Shown here one piece after another: positions 1-10,662 of a DNA stretch of 64,000 nucleotides. Within the stretch, counting starts at the first letter, position 1; the number at the start of each line of letters is the position of its first letter. The DNA comes from Roseateles subflavus (lineage in GTDB: Bacteria > Pseudomonadota > Gammaproteobacteria > Burkholderiales > Burkholderiaceae_C). A program made the translations under genes and the position numbers. The stretch lies in the NCBI RefSeq assembly GCF_030285365.1, contig NZ_JASVDS010000002.1:124001-188000 (forward strand), read 5' to 3'. Under the pieces are notes generated by a model. It had not been told where the DNA came from and did not search any database. It worked only from the letters and a program-made list of their open reading frames with translations.

Positions 1-2
1 GG

Positions 3-1052
3 CGGCCCGAAGCCCTCCAGCAGCCCGGCCAGCGCCGGGCCCTGAAGCGCGACGGCGAGACCCAGGCCTACCTCTTCCTGGCTGACCGCAGCGAGGTCAA
101 TGATGCGCTCGATGTGCAGTTCCTGCGGCGCCAGACCCTGGGCATCGCGGCCGTTGCCGGGCTGAGCCTGCTCGTCGCCCTGGCCCTGGCCTACGGGGTG
201 GCGCAGCGCTGGCTGCGGCCGCTGCAGCAGGCCCAGCGGGCGGCGCGGCGCATGGCCCAGGGCGAGCTGGCCGTGCGTGTGCCGCAGGACCGCGAGGACG
301 AGATCGGCGCCCTCATGCGCGACCTCAATGTCATGGCCGCCTCCCTGCAGCAGACCGACACCGAGCGCCGTCGCTGGATCGCCCAGCTCTCGCATGAGCT
401 GCGCACGCCGCTGGCCATCCTGCGAGGCGAGCTGGAGGCCCTGGCCGACGGCGTGCGCCCCTGGAGTGCCAGCGCGCTGGCCTCGCTGCAGGACGAGGTG
501 CAGCGCCTGCACCGCCTCATCGAGGACTTCCACCTGCTCGCCGTGTCGGACATGCGGCGCCTGCCCTGCCAGTTCCAGCCGGTGGACGTGACCGCGCTGC
601 TGCGCCAGGCCGCGCAGCGCGTGGACGAGCGCCTGCGTGCCAAGGGTCTGCAGCTGCTGCTGGACCTGGACGACGCGCTGGGCACGGCGCACTGGGACGG
701 GGACCGGATCGCCCAGCTGCTGGGCAATCTCCTGGAGAACAGCCTGCGCTACACCGACGCGCCGGGGCGCGTGCTGCTGCGCGCGCGCCGCCGCGGTGAC
801 GCGGTCCAGATCGTCGTCGAGGACAGCGCGCCGGGCCTGCCGCCCGAGCAGCGGCGGCAGCTCTTCGATCCGCTCTTTCGCGCCGAGGCCTCGCGCAACC
901 GGGCCAGCGGCGGCAGCGGCCTGGGCCTGAGCATCGCCCGTGCGCTGGCGCAGAGCCATGGCGGCAGCCTGCGAGCCGAGGCCTCGCCGCTGGGCGGCTT
1001 GGCGCAGTGCCTGAGCCTGCCCGCGACGCCCCAGCTGAAGGATCCCGCATGA
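3..1052 (+). CDS. Sensor histidine kinase, BaeS-like (5' end outside window)
   Basis: Membrane sensor kinase that would autophosphorylate and pass phosphate to the response regulator that follows. The frame is open from base 3, so the N-terminus lies outside the window; the GTG at 114 is internal. Visible parts are a hydrophobic segment (LSLLVALALAYGVAQRW), a HAMP linker, the H-box SHELRTPLAIL, an N-box (LLGNLLENSLRYT), a G1-like VEDSAPGLP and a G2 GGSGLGLSIA. All catalytic boxes look intact. The stop overlaps the next start (ATGA), so the pair is translationally coupled. The BaeS-type call rests on overall architecture; the signal sensed is unknown. Confidence 0.9.
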   Translation, partial: RPEALQQPGQRRALKRDGETQAYLFLADRSEVNDALDVQFLRRQTLGIAAVAGLSLLVALALAYGVAQRWLRPLQQAQRAARRMAQGELAVRVPQDREDEIGALMRDLNVMAASLQQTDTERRRWIAQLSHELRTPLAILRGELEALADGVRPWSASALASLQDEVQRLHRLIEDFHLLAVSDMRRLPCQFQPVDVTALLRQAAQRVDERLRAKGLQLLLDLDDALGTAHWDGDRIAQLLGNLLENSLRYTDAPGRVLLRARRRGDAVQIVVEDSAPGLPPEQRRQLFDPLFRAEASRNRASGGSGLGLSIARALAQSHGGSLRAEASPLGGLAQCLSLPATPQLKDPA

Positions 1053-1765
1053 ACACCTCGATCCCGAGTCCCGCCGCCGCCCGCATCCTCATCGTCGAGG
1101 ACGAGGCCAAGATTGCCGCACTCCTGGCCGATTACCTGCAGGCCGCCGGCCACACCACCGAGGTCCTTGGTGACGGCGCGCAGGCACTCGAGCGGCTGCG
1201 GCAGTCGCCGCCCGACCTGCTGGTGCTGGACCTCATGCTCCCGGGCCTGGACGGGCTCAGCCTGTGCCGCGAGCTGCGGCAGTTCTCGGCCCTGCCGGTG
1301 CTGATGATCAGCGCGCGGGTGGACGAGCTCGATCGCCTGCTCGGCCTGGAGCTCGGGGCGGACGACTACCTGTGCAAGCCGTTCAGCCCGCGCGAGGCCG
1401 TGGCCCGCGTGAAGGCACTGCTGCGCCGCGCGCAGGGGCGTCTGCCGGGTCTGGCCGTCGGCGGGCCGCCGGCGCTGGAGGGCGGCTACGCGGTGGACGA
1501 GGCCGGTCAGCGCCTCTACTGGCAGGGCCAGTTGCTGCCGCTGACGCCGCTGGAGTTCCGCCTGCTGCGACTGCTGCTGCGGCAGCCCGGGCGCGTCTTC
1601 AGCCGTGCGCAGCTGCTCGAGCAGCTTCACGAGGACTTCCGCGATGTCAGCGATCGCGTCGTTGACAGCCACATCAAGAACATCCGCCGCAAGCTCGCCC
1701 AGCTCACGCCGCCGCAGGAGCCGCTGAGCGCGGTCTACGGCGTCGGCTACCGCCTGGACCTCTGA
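1049..1765 (+). CDS. Response regulator, OmpR/PhoB family (BaeR-like)
   Basis: A 238-residue cytoplasmic transcription factor. The REC domain (about residues 10-125) has the acidic pair VEDEAK, the phospho-acceptor aspartate in LLVLDLMLPG and a conserved lysine in DDYLCKPFSP. A winged-helix DNA-binding domain follows (LTPLEFRLLRLLL, DRVVDSHIKNIRRKL, YGVGYRLDL). The ATG at 1049 was chosen because it overlaps the kinase stop and aligns with the usual family N-terminus; an upstream ATG at 1007 lies inside the kinase. It is the expected partner of the preceding kinase. Confidence 0.92.
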   Translation: MNTSIPSPAAARILIVEDEAKIAALLADYLQAAGHTTEVLGDGAQALERLRQSPPDLLVLDLMLPGLDGLSLCRELRQFSALPVLMISARVDELDRLLGLELGADDYLCKPFSPREAVARVKALLRRAQGRLPGLAVGGPPALEGGYAVDEAGQRLYWQGQLLPLTPLEFRLLRLLLRQPGRVFSRAQLLEQLHEDFRDVSDRVVDSHIKNIRRKLAQLTPPQEPLSAVYGVGYRLDL

Positions 1766-1884
1766 CGGCCGGCACCGGCCTTGCGTCAGGACAAGAAGCC
1801 CTGCCGGCGCAGCGGCCTGGGGCTGACGCCCGACCGCCGGCGGGTGTACAAACACGGTCCCACGGGATTCACGAGGAGCTGACG

Positions 1885-2184
1885 ATGAGCGACATGAGTC
1901 AAGGTCAGAAGGACCGCCTGATGGCAGATCTGCATGCCGTCGTGGCGGAGGCCGAGTCCCTGCTGCGGGCCACGGCGGAGCAGGGCGGTGCGGGCTCGGC
2001 AGAGCTGCGGGCGAAGGCCCAGGCCACGCTGGAGCGTGCCCGGCGCGGTCTGCAGGAGCTGCAGGCGAGCGCCGTCGAGAAGGCCAAGGCCGCCGATGCC
2101 TATGTGCACGAGAAGCCCTGGCAGGCGATCGGCGTGGCGGCGGGGATCGGCCTGCTGCTGGGACTGCTGATCGCGAGACGCTGA
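1885..2184 (+). CDS. DUF883 family protein (ElaB/YqjD-like)
   Basis: A 99-residue protein with a charged helical N-terminal part and one C-terminal membrane segment (AIGVAAGIGLLLGLLIARR) preceded by EKPWQ, the hallmark of the DUF883/ElaB/YqjD family. In E. coli these tail-anchored inner-membrane proteins bind ribosomes in stationary phase; the role here is inferred. A good ribosome-binding site (GAGGAG) precedes the ATG. The holin-like and YqjK-like genes that normally accompany YqjD are at 4890-5730, beyond an opposing c-di-GMP gene. Confidence 0.85.
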   Translation: MSDMSQGQKDRLMADLHAVVAEAESLLRATAEQGGAGSAELRAKAQATLERARRGLQELQASAVEKAKAADAYVHEKPWQAIGVAAGIGLLLGLLIARR

Positions 2185-2248
2185 GCCGGGCCGTCAGGCC
2201 CGTCGGCCCCCGGTGCGTGCCGGGGGCGCCGCCGATGCCCGCACGGGC

Positions 2249-4498
2249 TCAGCGAGGCTCGCTCAGCCAGCGTTCGAGGTCATCCGAGAGCATGGGCTTG
2301 GCGAACAGCCAGCCCTGGCCCTCGTGGCAGCCCAGGGCCAGCAGCTGCTGGCGCTGCTCCTCGGTCTCGATGCCCTCGGCGATCACGCGCATGCCGAGGC
2401 CGCAGCCCAGGTTGACCACCATCTGCGCGATGGTGCTGCCGGCGCTGGAGTGCTGGGCTTCCCGCACGAAGGCGCGGTCGATCTTGAGGCGCTCCACCTG
2501 CAATTGGCGCAGCTGGCTCAGCGAGGAGAAGCCGGTGCCGAAGTCGTCGATGGCCACCGAGGCGCCCGTCTCGCGGATGTCCGCCAGCACGCGCAGCACC
2601 GTGGCGATGTCCTCCATGGCCATCGATTCCGTGATCTCCAGCTCCAGGCTGCTGCCCCGGATGCCGGCGTCGGCCAGCGCGGCCTTCAGCGTGTCGATGA
2701 AGCTCGGGTGGCGGAACTGCGCCAGCGAGATGTTCACCGCGATGCGGAAGTCCTGGTGACCCTGGTCGATCAGGCGCCGGACCTGGTGGCAGGACGTGCG
2801 CAGCACGAAGTCGCCGATGCTGATGATCAGCCCCGACTGCTCGGCCAGCGGGATGAACTGGTCCGGCGGCACGAACTGACCCTCCGCCGTGCGCCAGCGC
2901 AGCAGCGCCTCGGCCGCGATGGGACGGCCCGTGGCCAGGTCCACCTGCGGCTGGTAGACGACGAACAGGCGCCGCTCCTCGAAGCTGGCGCGCAGGCCCT
3001 TGAGCAGCTTGAAGCGCTCGCGCGCATCGACGCCCATGGCCGAGGAGAAATACTGCGAGGACCCGCGATGCTGGACCTTCGCGCGCTTGAGCGCGATCTG
3101 GGCATCGAGCAGCAGCTCGGAGCCGATGGATTCGGAGTCGGTCAGCCGGACCAGGCCCGTCGTGGCCGAGAGCTGCAGGCGCTCGCCCGCGACCATGAAG
3201 GGATCCACGAACAGGGCCCCGATGCGGTCGCCGTTGACCAGTGCCTCCGGACCCAGCAGGCCGAAGGCATCGGAGGAGATGCGGGCCATGGAGGTGTTGA
3301 AGCCGAGCTGGTCGCTCATGCGCTGCACCACGGCCTGCAGGACCTGGTCGCCGAAGCGATGGCCGAAGGCGTCGTTGATCTCGGCGAAGTCGTCGAGGTC
3401 GATCAGCGCCAGCGTCACGCCCTCCGGCGCCTTGAGGTTCTGCTCGAGCACCTCGATGAAGCGGGTGCGGTTGGGCAGGTGCAGCAGCTGGTCGTTGTAG
3501 GCGTGGTCCAGCAGCTGGCCATAGAGCACGACGTTCTCGAAACCCACGGCGATGTTGGAGCAGAAGGCGCGCAGCAGCTGCTGGTCCAGCTCCTCCAGCG
3601 GCCGGCCGACGTCGACCATGGCCGCCATGGCCCGGCCGTCGCTCAGCCCGAAGTAGAGGCAGGTGACGTCCTCGTAGAGGCTGCGCTTCTCCTGCAGGCA
3701 GCGCTCCAGCATCTCGCGGATGCGGGTGACCTTCACGGCGCTCAGCGGCGAGTTGATCAGGCTGCTGTACTGGCCGGCGGCGCCGATGACGCGCGGCGGC
3801 TGGCGCTCGTCGCCACTCATGTGGGCGCAGACCAGGCCCTCGGGCAGGATGCCCAGCAGGGCGCACAGCTGCGTGACGACGCCCTCGGCGAAGCGGTTGA
3901 TGCCGTGCATGCGGCTCAGCTCGGTGCTGGCCTCGACGATCAGCTCCAGCCCCTTGCGGTTGGACTCGAGTGCGCGGATCTGGCGGTAGGAGCGGATGGC
4001 GGCCGTCAGCACGGTGTACAGCCGCGTGCGGGTCAGTTCGGACTTGGTCTTGTAGTCGTTGATGTCGTAGGACTGGACGGTCTCGATTTCGGGCGCGTAG
4101 CCCGGCTGGCCCGTGCGCAGCACGATGCGCACGGCGCGCAGCTTGAGCTCGTCGCGGATGAAGCGCACCAGCTGCAGGCCGGCATCCTCGGACTCCATCA
4201 CCACGTCCAGCAGCACGACGGCGAGATCGGGCTCGCGCGAGAGCATGTCGCGGGCGGCGGCGGCGGAGTCGGCATGCAGGAAGCTCAGCGGCACGCCCTC
4301 GACGCGCAGGCCCTGCATGGCGAGCTCGGTGGCCTTGTGGACGTCGGCGTCGTCGTCGACGATCAGGATGCGCCAGGGCGGGAGGTCACTGGCACCCTCG
4401 TGCTCGTCGTGGTGTTCGGGGCCGTCCAGAAACTCAAGCAGGTCATCGTCGTCCTCGGGGACGCCGGATGCAGGTGCCAGGCTGTGGTTCTCAGGCAT
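2249..4498 (-). CDS. Response regulator with DUF3369, degenerate GGDEF and EAL domains
   Basis: A 749-residue cytoplasmic c-di-GMP protein. An N-terminal receiver (RILIVDDDADVH, with acceptor aspartate in VVLLDVVM) is followed by a DUF3369-like region, a GGDEF-type domain and a C-terminal EAL domain. The GGDEF signature reads SSDAF, so cyclase activity is unlikely. The EAL domain keeps EALLRW, the glutamate in LEITES, DDFGTGFSSL and KIDRAFV, as in active phosphodiesterases, so c-di-GMP hydrolysis controlled by phosphorylation is the best reading. Start chosen at the methionine of MPENHS, with AGGATC upstream; the frame stays open to 4585. It is transcribed against its neighbours and no cognate kinase is adjacent. 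Confidence 0.88.
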   Translation of the reverse strand: MPENHSLAPASGVPEDDDDLLEFLDGPEHHDEHEGASDLPPWRILIVDDDADVHKATELAMQGLRVEGVPLSFLHADSAAAARDMLSREPDLAVVLLDVVMESEDAGLQLVRFIRDELKLRAVRIVLRTGQPGYAPEIETVQSYDINDYKTKSELTRTRLYTVLTAAIRSYRQIRALESNRKGLELIVEASTELSRMHGINRFAEGVVTQLCALLGILPEGLVCAHMSGDERQPPRVIGAAGQYSSLINSPLSAVKVTRIREMLERCLQEKRSLYEDVTCLYFGLSDGRAMAAMVDVGRPLEELDQQLLRAFCSNIAVGFENVVLYGQLLDHAYNDQLLHLPNRTRFIEVLEQNLKAPEGVTLALIDLDDFAEINDAFGHRFGDQVLQAVVQRMSDQLGFNTSMARISSDAFGLLGPEALVNGDRIGALFVDPFMVAGERLQLSATTGLVRLTDSESIGSELLLDAQIALKRAKVQHRGSSQYFSSAMGVDARERFKLLKGLRASFEERRLFVVYQPQVDLATGRPIAAEALLRWRTAEGQFVPPDQFIPLAEQSGLIISIGDFVLRTSCHQVRRLIDQGHQDFRIAVNISLAQFRHPSFIDTLKAALADAGIRGSSLELEITESMAMEDIATVLRVLADIRETGASVAIDDFGTGFSSLSQLRQLQVERLKIDRAFVREAQHSSAGSTIAQMVVNLGCGLGMRVIAEGIETEEQRQQLLALGCHEGQGWLFAKPMLSDDLERWLSEPR

Positions 4499-4889
4499 GA
4501 AGCGGATCCTGTACGACGGAGACGATGTCGCTGAGCTGCCCGCCCCGAGTCCCGGCATGGGCGGAGCAGCCTGGTTGGGCAGCATGCAACGACGGCTGGC
4601 CTGAGCTTACACGCGAAGGCCCCGCTTCCGGCGCCCGTGGCGCGTGGAGTTGTGCCGCATTCGGCAAGGTGTCGACAGACCGCATAGGCCGGACTATGTC
4701 GCAAAGCCCGGGGGCTGCAAAGCGGATTGAGCCCCGGGATCGTCCCAGGGACGGGGGTGCTTCAGGGTTTGTCCGGGCCGCCCTGGCGTCGGGCTGCGTC
4801 CTGCACGCCACAGCCTCGCCGGCGCTTCCTGTGTGCGGCGCACAATGCAGGACCTGCCCACCCGCGGCCGCCGCCGGCCCGAATCGACC
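4499..4889. other. Divergent intergenic region
   Basis: This 390-bp gap separates the EAL protein (leftward) from the holin-like gene (rightward) and must hold both promoters. I found no RNA gene, repeat or convincing sigma-70 box in it. Confidence 0.4.
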
Positions 4890-5300
4890 ATGACCGTGGA
4901 CGCCGATCCCTCGACCCCACCCCCGCAGCCGGGCCTGGAGGCGCAGCTGCGCCGCAGCCTCGACCGCGTCCTGGAGAGCCTGCAGCTGCGCCTCGCGCTG
5001 CTCGGCACCGAGTGGGAGGCCGAGAAGCTTCGCCTCTTCTCCGGCCTGGCCGGCTTGCTGCTGTGCCTGGTGCTCGGAGCCGTCGGCCTTGGCCTGCTGA
5101 GCCTGGCCCTGGTCTGGCTGATGCCGGCGCCCTGGCAGTGGCTGGTGGCGCTGGCCCTGGCGCTGGCCTATGGGGCCGGCGCCTTCCTGGCCTGGCGCTG
5201 GGCCCTGGCGAAGCTGGCCGCCCCGAGCGGTCTCTTCGAGCAGAGCCTGGCGGAGCTGCAGCGGGACCGCGCGCTGCTGCGCGGAGGGCCGGATGTTTGA
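4890..5300 (+). CDS. Phage holin family-like membrane protein (YqjE-like)
   Basis: A 136-residue protein with a proline-rich start, an amphipathic segment (LRRSLDRVLESLQLRLALLGTE, split here from RLFSGLAG) and two adjacent membrane helices about residues 47-95. This is the pattern of the Holin_3_6/YqjE family, which despite its name is a common bacterial envelope protein and not a lysis factor. The ATG at 4890 fits that N-terminus better than one at 4833. It overlaps the next gene by 8 bases, giving the order seen in yqjD-yqjE-yqjK loci. Confidence 0.75.
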   Translation: MTVDADPSTPPPQPGLEAQLRRSLDRVLESLQLRLALLGTEWEAEKLRLFSGLAGLLLCLVLGAVGLGLLSLALVWLMPAPWQWLVALALALAYGAGAFLAWRWALAKLAAPSGLFEQSLAELQRDRALLRGGPDV

Positions 5301-5730
5301 GTCGCGCCAGCTGGCCCTGAAGCAGCGCCAGCTCGAGCTGCGCCTGCGGCAGGCGGAACTGCGGGCGGAACTGGCCGCCGATGCCGCGCGCCTGCAGCCC
5401 GTGCTGGCGGTCGGCGACCTCGGCCTCGGCGCCTGGCGGCGCTGGCGGGCCTGGAACGAGGCACCGGCGGGGCGCTGGACCTCCCTGGGGCTCGGCGTGT
5501 TGGCCGGGCTGGCGGGACGCTCGGTCGGCCGTCGCTGGCGCCGCTGGCTGCCGATGCTCAAGCTGGCCCGCAGTGCCTACGGCCTGTGGCAGAGCTGGCC
5601 GCGCGAGGCGGCACCGTCGGCTGGATCATCGGCTGGATCGTCGGCTGCGGCACGCGCGGGATCGACCGCGGACCAGGCCCCCGACCCCTCGGCAGCAGCG
5701 CCGAGCGAGGGGTCCCCCGTACAGCCTTGA
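5293..5730 (+). CDS. YqjK-like protein
   Basis: A 145-residue protein beginning inside the stop region of the holin-like gene. Its N-terminal third is a strongly helical Q/R/L/E-rich segment (LALKQRQLELRLRQAELRAE), the middle has a short glycine-rich hydrophobic stretch (LGLGVLAGLAG), and the tail is low-complexity A/S/P. Short size, position after a YqjE-like gene and composition suggest a YqjK relative, but similarity is weak and no catalytic motif is visible. Confidence 0.6.
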   Translation: MFESRQLALKQRQLELRLRQAELRAELAADAARLQPVLAVGDLGLGAWRRWRAWNEAPAGRWTSLGLGVLAGLAGRSVGRRWRRWLPMLKLARSAYGLWQSWPREAAPSAGSSAGSSAAARAGSTADQAPDPSAAAPSEGSPVQP

Positions 5731-5769
5731 GCCGGCGGCGCGCGGCCGCGGCGCGACGTCCGGGCAAGC

Positions 5770-8271
<2,502 letters not shown>

Positions 8272-8406
8272 CGGGGCTTCGATTGCGGGCAACCCACTAT
8301 TGTCGTGGGTCAATCCCGGGTGCGGTGCATGGCCCCATGCCATGCGGGAGATTGAGGGCGTGAATCTGGCGCGGGCGCCCGCCTTTTGAACGGCGGGCCG
8401 GGCGTC

Positions 8407-9132
8407 TCAGTCCTTGGGCGTGGCGATGTTCAGCCCGCTGTCCGTGGGGCGGCAGATGGCCTGGGTGCCCAGCCGGGCGCGTTCCTCGGGGCTGACGGGC
8501 GGCAGCAGCGGGGCGCCGTCCTGGATCAGGCTGTTCATGAACACCTCGATGGCGGCCTCGCCCATGGCCATGAGGTCGAAGGCGCTGGGGTCCATGATCC
8601 ACTGGTGGATCAGCCCGTCCACCAGGGCGACGAGGGCAATGGCGGCGGCGGCGGTGTCCATCGTGGCGGGCAGCTGGCCGGCCTTCTGGGCGGCCTGGAA
8701 GCAGGCCTCGTTCTGGCTGCGCCAGGCGCGGTGGTTGGCGAGCTTGCGGGCGTGCAGGGCCTGCATCTCGCCGCTGAACTCGACCTTTTTCATCGCGATC
8801 TCGAAGACGCGTCGGGTGCGCTCGCTGTGGCTGCAGGTGTGGAAGACGTTCAGCAGGCCCCAGCGCAGGTCCGACAGCGTGGGCGGGACGTCCGCGCCCT
8901 CGCGGGGGAGCAGACCCTCCTCGAGCGGCATGGTGGCCCGGTCCATCATGGCCGTGAAGAGCTCGACCTTGTCCTCGAAGTGCCAGTAGACCGCCCCGCG
9001 GGTGACGCCGGCGGCCGTGGCGATGTCCTGCAGCGAGGTGCGGGAGACGCCGCGCTCATGGAAGAGCTGCTCCGCCGCATCGAGCAGGCGATGGCGGGTT
9101 TCGAGGGCTTCTTGCTTGGTTTTGCGGACCAT
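8407..9132 (-). CDS. TetR/AcrR family repressor of the adjacent RND pump
   Basis: A 241-residue dimeric DNA-binding protein. The N-terminal helix-turn-helix (TSLQDIATAAGVTRGAVYWHF) matches the AcrR/TtgR/MexZ-like subgroup, and the C-terminal ligand domain (TCSHSERTRRVFEIAMKKVEF) is also of AcrR type. It is divergent from the efflux operon, with a strong palindrome (9163-9184) between them, so self-repression and pump repression relieved by drug binding are expected from the family. The start is the ATG whose reverse complement is at 9130-9132; the frame runs open for another 1.5 kb only because of antisense GC bias. Confidence 0.92.
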   Translation of the reverse strand: MVRKTKQEALETRHRLLDAAEQLFHERGVSRTSLQDIATAAGVTRGAVYWHFEDKVELFTAMMDRATMPLEEGLLPREGADVPPTLSDLRWGLLNVFHTCSHSERTRRVFEIAMKKVEFSGEMQALHARKLANHRAWRSQNEACFQAAQKAGQLPATMDTAAAAIALVALVDGLIHQWIMDPSAFDLMAMGEAAIEVFMNSLIQDGAPLLPPVSPEERARLGTQAICRPTDSGLNIATPKD

Positions 9133-9162
9133 GGTGGGCGCATTGTAGATCAGGCTTTGCAA

Positions 9163-9184
9163 ACATACATACACGAATGTATGT
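9163..9184. promoter_or_regulatory. AcrR-type operator
   Basis: ACATACAT (9163-9170) and ATGTATGT (9177-9184) form perfect 8-bp arms around a 6-bp spacer, ACACGA. The arrangement matches, from memory, the operator bound by E. coli AcrR. It sits 30 bp upstream of the TetR start and about 190 bp upstream of the adaptor gene, so one site can control both promoters. Confidence 0.85.
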
Positions 9185-9375
9185 ATACTGTGCCGCACTG
9201 TTGTCGAAAAAGCCCCGCCTTTTTCGTCGTGGCCATGAGGCTTGATCTGCAGCAAGATGCTGCGGCATGCCGCCTGCCGCGATGGCGCCTGCTGCGCCGT
9301 CAGCACTCCTGACAGTTTTGTGTTTGCTGCCTCCGACACTGGGGGCTGTGATTGCCCCAGAAAGGACTGCCCGTG

Positions 9376-10647
9376 ATGTCCCATCACAAGACGGCCGCCG
9401 TGACGGCCTCCCATTTGTCGATCTCCCCCGGGGCGCGTGCCCTGTATCTGCTGCCTCTCGCGGTGGCGCTCGCCGCGGCCCTGGTGGGCTGTGGCGGCGG
9501 CCAGGCCGGTGCCCAGGGTGGGCCTGGCGGCATGCCGCCTCCCCAGGTCGGCGTCATCAAGGCCGAGCCCCAGGCGGTGACGCTGCAGGTGGAGCTGCCC
9601 GGCCGTGTCGAGGCCCTGCGCACCGCCCAGGTCCGGGCTCGCGTCAACGGCGTGGTGCTCAAGCGCCTGTTCACTGAAGGCGCTCTGGTGAAGGAAGGCC
9701 AGCCGCTGTTCCAGATCGATCCCGCGCCCTACCAGGCGGCCCTGGACAGCGCGACGGCGCAACTCGCCAAGGCCCAGGCCAACGTCAGCCAGGCGTCGGC
9801 CCAGGCCGAGCGCAACAAGCCGCTGGTCGAGGCCAAGGCCATCAGCCAGCAGGAATACCTCAGCTCGGTCGCTGCCGCCAAGGCCGCCGAGGCCGATGTC
9901 GCCGCCGCCAAGGCCGCGGTGCAGACCGCCCGCCTGAACCTGGACTACGCCAGCGTGCGCGCCCCCATCTCGGGTCGCATCGGCCGCGCCCTCGTGACGG
10001 AAGGTGCGCTGGTGAGCGCCGCCGAGGCCACGCAGCTGGCCCTGATCCAGCAGACCGACAAGGTCTACGTCAACTTCACCCAGAGTGCCAATGAAGTGCA
10101 GGGCCTGCGCCGCGCGCTCGCCTCGGGCCAGCTGCGCGCCGCCGGCAAGGACGGCGCCGCCGCCCAGGTCCGTGCCGTGCTGGATGACGGCACCGAGGCC
10201 GCCAAGCCCGGCAAGCTGCTGTTCACCGACCTGAGCGTCGACCCGACCTCCGGCCAGGTGCTGCTGCGCGCCGAGTTGCCCAACGAGCAGGGCCAGCTCC
10301 TGCCCGGCCAGTACGTGCGCGTGCGTCTCGCCCAGGGTGAGATGCCGGCCGGCATGCTGGTGCCCCAGCAGGGTGTCAAGCGCGGCACGCAGGGGGACAC
10401 CGTCATGGTCGTGGGCGAGGGCAACAAGCCCGAGAACCGCCCCGTCAAGCTCGGCGGCGCCCAGGGCAGCAGCTGGGTGGTGCTCGATGGCCTGAAGCCG
10501 GGCGAGCAGGTCATCGTCGACGGCTTCCAGAAGATGTTCGTGCCGGGCGCGCCCGTGTCGCCGGTGCCCTGGGCGCCGGGCGGTGCCGCCTCGGCCCCTG
10601 CTGCAGCGGCAGCGCCGGCCTCGTCGGCATCCGCGGCGGCCCACTGA
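9376..10647 (+). CDS. RND efflux periplasmic adaptor (AcrA/MexA-like)
   Basis: A 423-residue membrane-fusion lipoprotein that would link the inner-membrane pump to the outer-membrane channel. It has a lipobox ALVGC near residue 40, paired lipoyl-type half-motifs (ELPGRVEALRTAQVRARVNG and TARLNLDYASVRAPISGRIG), an alpha-hairpin rich in AQ/AK (about residues 115-190) and a beta-barrel/membrane-proximal end. The tail is A/P/S-rich. ATG 9376 follows AAAGGA at good spacing; an in-frame TTG at 9352 is less likely. It is first in the operon, 15 bp before the pump. Confidence 0.93.
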   Translation: MSHHKTAAVTASHLSISPGARALYLLPLAVALAAALVGCGGGQAGAQGGPGGMPPPQVGVIKAEPQAVTLQVELPGRVEALRTAQVRARVNGVVLKRLFTEGALVKEGQPLFQIDPAPYQAALDSATAQLAKAQANVSQASAQAERNKPLVEAKAISQQEYLSSVAAAKAAEADVAAAKAAVQTARLNLDYASVRAPISGRIGRALVTEGALVSAAEATQLALIQQTDKVYVNFTQSANEVQGLRRALASGQLRAAGKDGAAAQVRAVLDDGTEAAKPGKLLFTDLSVDPTSGQVLLRAELPNEQGQLLPGQYVRVRLAQGEMPAGMLVPQQGVKRGTQGDTVMVVGEGNKPENRPVKLGGAQGSSWVVLDGLKPGEQVIVDGFQKMFVPGAPVSPVPWAPGGAASAPAAAAAPASSASAAAH

Positions 10648-10662
10648 TCCCAAGGAGAAGGC

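Noticed and set aside
4890..5300. Prophage on the strength of a holin-like protein
   Set aside because: The family is a common chromosomal envelope protein found with DUF883/YqjK-like genes, and no other phage gene is present.
8407..10653. A 748-codon leftward frame spanning the TetR gene and the antisense of the adaptor gene
   Set aside because: Only the part up to 9132 codes; the rest is antisense to a certain gene, kept open by high GC.
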